NCBI GenBank assembly: GCA_023374025.1 | Contig: SIJG01000160.1 | Location: 149,383-213,382 of the forward strand | Direction of reading: 5' to 3' | From: Heterodera schachtii | Lineage: Eukaryota; Nematoda; Chromadorea; Rhabditida; Heteroderidae | DNA: 64,000 nucleotides | Shown: one piece after another, positions 58,370 through 64,000 of the stretch | Position numbering within the stretch: the stretch's first letter is position 1 | Layout: each line of letters starts with the position of its first letter | Made by a program: the position numbers and the translations under genes | The notes under the pieces: generated by a model | Database searches by the model: none | What the model was told of the DNA's origin: nothing | The model's input: the letters and a program-made list of their open reading frames with translations, nothing else

Positions 58370-58850
58370 TTTGTTGGCCTTACAGAGATTAGAAGAGGTA
58401 CAATAGTGATTAAAAGAGGTACAACAGTGATTGGAAGAGTGATTAGAAGAGGTAAAACATGAAAATAAATAATTAATTTAAATTATAAAATTTATTCATA
58501 AAAAAAATTAAATTTAAATTTAAAAAATAATAAAAATATATTTAATGTAATTAAAAGCAATTGGTAGGTAGTTTGGTGTTTAACAATAAAAATTAGTTAG
58601 TTAAATTAATTTTTTTTTCATATTTTATTAGAAGAGGTACAATGTGAATTTTTAAATTTAAAACAGTTATTGATAAAAAAATGTAAATTAAATAATTTAT
58701 TTCGCGCCCGTTTTTCAAATTTTGTTGGCCTTACAAAGATTAGAAGAGGTACCACTCTGATTAAAAAGGTAAAACTGTGATTTGAAGAGGTACAACAGTG
58801 AAAAAGAGGTACAAAAGTGATTAGAAGAGGTACAACAGTGATTAGTAAAT
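58370..58850. repeat. GATTAGAAGAGGTAC short repeat, two clusters
   Basis: GATTAGAAGAGGTACAA and variants occur about four times at 58387-58455 and five times at 58738-58845. Each cluster is preceded by the same CGCGCCCGTTTTTCA...TTTTGTTGGCCTTACA lead, so a ~350-bp block including the end of the hairpin array has been duplicated with AT-rich filler between. Confidence 0.8.
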
Positions 58851-58859
58851 TCATTAAAT

Positions 58860-59149
58860 TAAAATGAAAATATTTTTTAACAAATTTAATTTAAAAAATA
58901 CATAAAATTTTTGAAGCACATAATTATTTATATTTATAGATTTTTAAATTTTCATCATAAATAATTTAATTTCAATTTAAAAATTAATTTACTATTAATA
59001 AACAAAAACATTTCAATTATTAAAAATAACGAAAAAATCCATAGAAAAATAATGTATTACCGTCCGGATCCGAACTTGCCCCCCCCCCCTCCCCTCAAAA
59101 TGATGCCCCAGAATTTTGGTGAAAAAATTTTTTCACTCAAAAATCCTGT
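58860..59149. other. AT-rich spacer with C-run
   Basis: No gene. A C9 run at 59080-59090 and CCCCTCCCC lie just downstream of the following minus-strand gene's stop. Confidence 0.4.
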
Positions 59150-59890
59150 CTACCCCCTTTGGTTCCGAACCCCAAAATAACTTTTATTTTTGCAAAAACA
59201 AGCATAATTACCAGGTTCATCGCGAAAAACCGAGACATCGTTTCGGGAAATAACATGTCCAGCATAAACAATGAAATTGTGATTTGACAATTGGTCGCGG
59301 GCTGTCTTGCAACAATTGGTCAAATTATGCCGCTCCTTGAGTTGTTCGGGGGTTTGAGACGGACGGACAGATACAGCTTGAAATTTGGAGTTTTTAAGGC
59401 TGTTTTTATTGCGGAGAAATGTTTGTGTCATCTTTCGGGTTGGCATTTCCACTTTGAGAAGTCTGGGTCTTCCTTCCTTTCTTTGGCCCATCCGGTAAAC
59501 CTTGGTCGGCATTGCCTCGATTTCACAAACGTCCAGAATGTCCAACACCTGCTGTTGGTCAGTAATCGCGCGCCGTGTAGAGGAAAGGCAACTGTCCGAT
59601 TCCGGCACGCCCATCAGAATGACCGAATGTTCTCGCCGGTCCTCCTCCAGTACAGCGCGAGTGTCCTGGGTCGACGTCTCATGAACCATGTCCACCGCGA
59701 GCTTGAGAAGTGCGTCCAGTTGGTGAATGACTGCACGCACGGGTTCAGACACTTCAGTGCTGGTTAGCAGTGCTGCGATGTCCAATTGCGCTGCGCCGTC
59801 CAAAAATTGTTGTCATTTCGTTGGAATTGTTGAGAGAGGCGATGTTGTCAAGTGTGCGTTTTGCTGATCATTTTTGCTGGAGTGAGCCAT
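59150..59890 (-). pseudogene. non-LTR retrotransposon ORF1-like (RRM-type) protein, in-frame UGA
   Basis: From ATG at 59890 the frame runs 247 codons, broken only by TGA at 59815-59813 (codon 26). After an N-terminal helix region (LLTSTEVSEPVRAVIHQL), the core reads HSVILMGVPESDSCLSSTRR, VLDILDVCEIEAMPTKVYRM and RPRLLKVEMPTRKMTQTFLR, then VRPSQTPEQLKERH. This is the RRM-like RNA-binding core and basic C-terminal segment of ORF1 proteins of nematode non-LTR retroelements, which coat element RNA. No reverse transcriptase follows on this strand, so the element is incomplete. With the stop, translation could start only downstream of it; no good ATG lies there before the core. Confidence 0.68.
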
Positions 59891-60910
59891 GAATTTTTAA
59901 AAGATTAATTGTATAAATATAAAGGAGAAAAAAGCTAATAAAACCATTTATTTTATAATTAATTAAACAAAAGAAATATAACATATATAATAAATACCTA
60001 ATAATGGACTCCATCAAAGGTTCAAAACATATATTTCGCGAGCATGAGATTAGATTAAATAGAAAAAAATGATAAGAGGAAAAAAGAGAAACAAATATAA
60101 AATTAAAATAATAAAAGCACTACAGACGATTTGAATCAAGTGAGAAATACAACATGAGATTAAAAGAAAAAATGAAGAAAAAATAAACTTTAAAAGTAAA
60201 ATATAATATAAAATTATAAATGAAAATAGATATCACCACACAAAATAAAGTAATGAAATTGATATAAATCAACATAATTATGTTAAGGAAATTCGATATT
60301 AATACAAACAAATCGATTGAGCAATAAATAACTAAATTTTCTTTAATAAAATGCAATAACACGGAAGGTTAAATTCAAGATTTTTATACCCAGTCTAAAG
60401 AAACTTATTTAATGGGTTAAAAATAATTAATCTTTTAAATTTTTTTAAATATTTTTCTAAATTAAAAATTAATTTTAATTCCGAAAAACCTTAAAATAAA
60501 AGAAAAGTAAATAAATTCTCGACCATATGTGAAAATGTTTTTTTGCCAATATCAATAAATGTTCGGAATTTAATGTTTTTTATTAAAATTTTTATTGAAA
60601 AACTCTTCAAATATGTATTTTTTGCGTTTTTAATTCGACAAAAATCGTTTTTGAAAAACATTATAAATATATTGAGCATCATTTCATATACATTTTGTTG
60701 GAAAATTATTTATCGGTAGTTGTGTTTTTCACAATGAGAAAATGATTAAACAATAAAAAATATCTAAAAAAATAAATTCAATTATTTAAGAAAGAAAATT
60801 AACTGTAAGACACATTTTTTTTAGTTACCTCGAAACTGATCATGAGATTAAATTAACAAAAGAGATAAATAAAATAATCATTAAAGGTTTATTTTAAAAT
60901 TATAAATAAA
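59891..60910. other. AT-rich spacer between retroelement remnants
   Basis: No exon supported. A long terminal repeat for the Ty3 element should lie here if intact, but I could not find a second copy in the window or a clear TG...CA border. Confidence 0.4.
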
Positions 60911-61595
60911 TCAAATAAGCAAAAAATGTCCAAAATGGTTCCACAAAATATTTTTATGTGGTGATCGGATGTGGGACCCGGGAAAAATGACCATAACCCT
61001 GTCGCCAATTTGGAATTTGTTCTCCGTGACTTTTGCTTGCGCGTCGTAGTGTTCTTTCATTTTTGCGCGACTTATTTGGGAATTTTTCCGCGCTTCGTCC
61101 ACTAATTGCATTAGGGACTCACGAAAAAGTTGAATATACGAATTTTGGTCTATTGTGTAGAGCGGATTTACGGCGAAATTTAATTCGTGTTCCAACGGAA
61201 AGTTGGCTGGTTTGCCGAACATTAAATGATGTGGGGAAATACCGGTGACTTCTGATGGTGTCGAATTCGTTAACAAACTCCTTCCCTTTGTCGCTATGAA
61301 GCTTTTTTGGCGTTCCCAAAACACAGATGAAGTTTTTTACAACATTTTTCGCAATCGTTTCGGCATTTTTGTTTGGGATCGCGCAGGCCACGAGGTACTT
61401 TGAGAAATGGTCTACTGCCACCAAAATGTACCGATTTGAAGATGCTGCAGGTCCAATCGATAAAATATCGATACAAACCAATTCCAAAGGCTCTTTTGTC
61501 TCGACTATGTTCAGGGGAGGCTCATTTGAGCGTGGTTTTCGTGCGTGTGCGCAAACTCTACAACGAAGTGCGGCGCGGATACAGTCTCCGTACAT
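60911..61595 (-). pseudogene. Ty3 integrase core and C-terminus, internal deletion
   Basis: Frame 1 (61595-61119) has CRVCAHARKPRSNEPPLNIV, the first catalytic Asp in LELVCIDILSIGP and the second in KKLHSDKGKEFVNEF. At about 61265 the sense switches to frame 2 (to 60911), which reads TPSEVTGISPHHLMFGKPA, then KMKEHYDAQAKVTENKFQIG and DRVMVIFPG. The piece that should carry the third catalytic residue (Glu) is missing, so the junction is a deletion fused in GAATTCGACACC. Strand-transfer activity would be abolished. Confidence 0.9.
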
Positions 61596-61613
61596 ATTTG
61601 GCCAAAAGTAAAG

Positions 61614-62567
61614 CTACGAGAGCTGACGAAAAATTTTCTTTCCGCTAAGGTGCCCCGCACAAATTCCCGAGTGCCTTTCGCTTATCATCATTTCCCTGAA
61701 CTCTTTTGGTACAAAAAGCTGTAGTTTTCCATCGTTATCATTGCGGAACAAAAGTCCGTTGATTAACGAAAAATTGTGCAAAGATGACAATAATTTTTGT
61801 CGATCGCGAACGTCATGCGGCAAAACACGTTTTTCCAAAAATTCATAGACAAACGCCAATTCGCTCTCTTTGGTCTTTTCAACCCAATCTTTCCTCTGTT
61901 CATCACTTAAGTCTTCAGCCTGTTCGGCGGCCTGGGTTTCCCGAACTTGCCCAATACGAAAAATTTCTTTTGAAATTGGGATTTCCGCTTTCGAATTTTC
62001 ACTTTCCACGTTTTCTGTTGCGTTAAGCAATGTTTTGGACCTGGAAAGGAGGTCGGCAAGTATATTCTTTTTGCCAGGCTGGTATTCGACTTGAAGGATA
62101 AAACGGGAATTCATCGCCATCAACCATTTATCCACCCGACTATTACCAGTCTCGTTTTTGCTTTTGAACATTGAAACGAGTGCGCGATGGTCTGTTATCA
62201 CTCTTGTTGGGATCATAGTGATAAACTGCGCATATTTCTTTGTGCCAAATCGGATTGCTAAGGCCTCAAGCTCTGTTGGGCAGTATCGTGCCTCATGCCG
62301 ATTGCATTGTCGTGACGCAAAGTAAATGGGTCTTAAATTTCCATTTTCGTAGGGCTGGCAAAGTATGGCTGCTAAACCGATTTTACTTGCATCGGTTAAC
62401 ATCACAAATTGCCTTTTTTGGTCGTCTACTGCTGCTTTGAAATCCGGGAAATAAAGCATTGCGTGGTCCAAAATGCTCTTTTTCAGTGCTTTAATTGCGC
62501 CTGATTCAACTTCCTTGATCTCAAATTTTACGTCCTTTTTCAGGAGACGAAAAAGTGGTGCGGCCAA
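61614..62567 (-). pseudogene. Ty3 RNase H and integrase zinc-binding domain
   Basis: RNase H: VMLTDASKIGLAAILCQ, LRPIYFASRQCNRHEARY, TELEALAI, ITDHRALVSMF and YQPGKKNILADLLSR. A linker of about 120 residues is followed by the integrase zinc-binding start SERHSGICAGHLSGKKIF. The frame meets an in-frame TAG at 61616-61614, after which LYFWPNMYGDC continues in the same frame with CRVCAHARKP completing the His/Cys set. Confidence 0.92.
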
Positions 62568-62884
62568 GGCCCCAAAACCAAAAAATATTTCCTGTAGTAC
62601 GTGAAAAATCCGAGGAGTGAATGGAGTTCCTTTTTACTGGTTGGCGTTGGAAGTTCAATGACTGGTTTGACTTTATCAATGTCCATTTTTACACCTTCTC
62701 GAGTTAAGATATGGCCAAGAAATGGAATTTCTTTAATGGCAAAACGGCACTTGGAAATTTTCAGTTTCAAACCCGCTTCATCAATTCGCTTGAAAACTTC
62801 TCGGAGATGCTTTAAATGTTCACTCCAAGACTCAGAAGCGATCAAAACATCGTCGATGTACACAAAAACTGAATCGTTGATCAT
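62540..62884 (-). pseudogene. Ty3 reverse transcriptase, active-site and thumb part
   Basis: Reads DSVFVYIDDVLIASESWSEH with the YIDD catalytic pair, then KISKCRFAIKEIPFLGH and LHSLLGFFTYYRKYF. A further one-base frame change near 62570 leads into the RNase H frame (ALAAPLFRLLKKD). Confidence 0.93.
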
Positions 62885-62888
62885 TCCT

Positions 62889-63647
62889 TCAAAAAGTACG
62901 CGTCATGAAACGTTGGAAAGTTGCAACTGCGTTGCAGAGGCCAAACGGTAAGACATTGAATTCGTGTAATCCGAATTCCGTCACAAATGCTGTCTTTTCA
63001 ACCGATTCAGGGTCCATTCTTATTTGCCAGTATCCTGACATGAAATCGATGACCGAGAAAAACTTTTTTCCGCCAAGCGCTAACAGAGTGCTATCGATGT
63101 TTGGTAAAGGAAATGCATCCTTAACTGTTACAGAGTTCAGCCCTCTATAATCAACGCAAAAGCGGAGAGTTCCATCCCTTTTTGGGACTATCACAATGGG
63201 TGATGCCCAGGGCGAAAATGATGGCCTGATCAAACCTCTTCCGAGATAATCTTTGATCATTGTGGCGACTTTTTCTCGGTAAGCGTACGGGACAGGTCTA
63301 TGTTTTGCCTTAATCGGTTTCGCATTTTCAGTGTCAATGCGATGTTCGACCATGTCCGTCTGTGTCAATTCCTCCTCACGAATTGCGAAGATGTTGTCAA
63401 ATTCGCTTATCAATCGCCCGAGAGGTAAAAACTCTTGATCAGACATGTCTTTTGCCTGACTTTTCAAACATTCGAGAATTTCCATGCTTTGGCACTTAAC
63501 TTCATTCATTTTTGGTGCCAATTTAAGGTTGTTCACCAACAATGGTGACCCAAGCGAATCGTCCGCCTCAGCAAAAAGATTTGTCGGAAACAACTCAACA
63601 ATTATTTCTTTTTCGTCAACTTGTACGAATTCAATTGATGAATTCAC
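62889..63647 (-). pseudogene. Ty3 reverse transcriptase, N-terminal two thirds
   Basis: RNA-directed DNA polymerase. Visible motifs: HRIDTENAKPIKAKHRPVPY, SPWASPIVIVPKRDGTLRFC, VDYRGLN, FPLPNID, FFSVIDFMSGYWQIRM (first catalytic Asp), KTAFVTEFGLHEFNVLPFGL and FQRFM. The frame is lost one base after MTRTF at 62889, just before the active-site YIDD, which continues in the neighbouring frame. Confidence 0.93.
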
Positions 63648-63955
63648 AATTGGAACGGTGATTTTTCCTGCGGTGATTTTCCAATGGTTGGCTCAAATCT
63701 ATGCAAACTTTTCTCATTCGACGATGTGACAATTACTTCTTTGTCATTCCATTCATTTCCAACTGACAATGTTACCAGTTTCATTGATAACGGTTTGAGA
63801 GTCGTTTGATAAAGAATTCCAACAGACTTTTCCTTTTTCGGGTGAATTTCCTCAAAATTGATCATTTCCTTGTTTGGGATGTCAAAAAGACAAAAGCCCA
63901 ATGAACGAAGCGCATTTTCCGATTGTTTCCCAAATTTGCGCCGAAATTTTCACCC
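63644..63955 (-). pseudogene. Ty3 pol segment upstream of reverse transcriptase
   Basis: Reads SENALRSLGFCLFDIPNKEM, then EIHPKKEKSVGILYQTTLKP, and ends at a frame change near 63670, after which VNSSIEFVQVDEKEIIV resumes in the next frame. In Ty3 elements the stretch before RT holds a protease and linker; no DSG/DTG protease motif is visible here, so this is probably the linker. Confidence 0.6.
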
Positions 63956-64000
63956 AAATTTCTCAGCCCATTCAAGTTACTCTGATCCAAGAGGCGGTGC

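Larger units (their letters stand above)
60911..64000 (-). mobile_element. Ty3/gypsy LTR retrotransposon, decayed, runs off right edge
   Basis: Minus-strand pol in the order reverse transcriptase, RNase H, integrase, which is the Ty3/gypsy order. At least three single-base frame changes, one amber stop and an integrase deletion make it inactive. Gag and most of protease would lie beyond position 64000. Base composition is balanced compared with the desert, suggesting a fairly recent arrival. Confidence 0.93.

Noticed and set aside
59291..59767. 158-codon plus-strand frame
   Set aside because: Antisense shadow of the ORF1-like gene, which has recognisable motifs on the minus strand.

Overview
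The window looks like nuclear DNA of a nematode, most likely a plant-parasitic tylenchid of the cyst or root-knot type. This is inference from AT-rich DNA, many 40-70 nt introns ending in AAG, TAG or CAG, GC-donor introns in otherwise conserved genes, and metazoan genes (TIMM50, MRTO4) interleaved with Helitron, Maverick/Polinton, hAT-like and Ty3 elements. No rRNA, tRNA or CRISPR array was recognised. Nearly every recognisable gene is a fragment or carries frameshifts.

1-8.1 kb (+): a roughly 30-exon gene whose 3' half is the Rep/HUH part of a Helitron. In continuous splice phase upstream of it lies a ~970-codon extension ending in a cysteine-rich RING-like zinc-finger cluster. The Helitron is cut off at 8098, before any helicase, by a duplicated host-gene cassette. 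8.1-24.1 kb (+): a cassette made of the TIMM50 C-terminal exons followed by a damaged MRTO4 last exon occurs twice (A 8098-10870, B 18876-21527). Copy B lies inside the last intron of an MRTO4-like gene (exons 16.7-18.3 kb, own last exon at 23.97 kb). CCGG-palindrome repeats follow each MRTO4 last exon. An unrecognised five-exon minus-strand gene (15.2-13.6 kb) lies between, with a 92-bp hAT-like miniature element in one intron. Tandem arrays fill 11.65-12.48, 22.9-23.57 and 24.84-25.64 kb; the last is a G-rich minisatellite that runs into an assembly gap.

26.1-57.8 kb: an extremely AT-rich, gene-poor desert with a sharp composition change at the 25850-26140 gap and strand-skew switches near the 39402-39436 gap and 45.7 kb. 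It contains a degenerate 3-kb direct duplication, a Maverick-type capsid gene fragment with a 39-codon companion ORF, an intact 885-bp hAT-like non-autonomous element (20-bp terminal inverted repeats, 8-bp target duplication), a few orphan exons, and a minus-strand Helitron helicase fragment (52.4-53.9 kb).

57.8-64 kb: a GC-rich island, an array of perfect TTCG-centred hairpins each followed by a T-run, a non-LTR ORF1-like protein with one in-frame UGA, and a decayed Ty3/gypsy polyprotein (minus) running off the right edge. No working pathway is encoded. The biology is transposon-driven exon shuffling. The best candidate for something undescribed is the RING-like/Helitron fusion protein.
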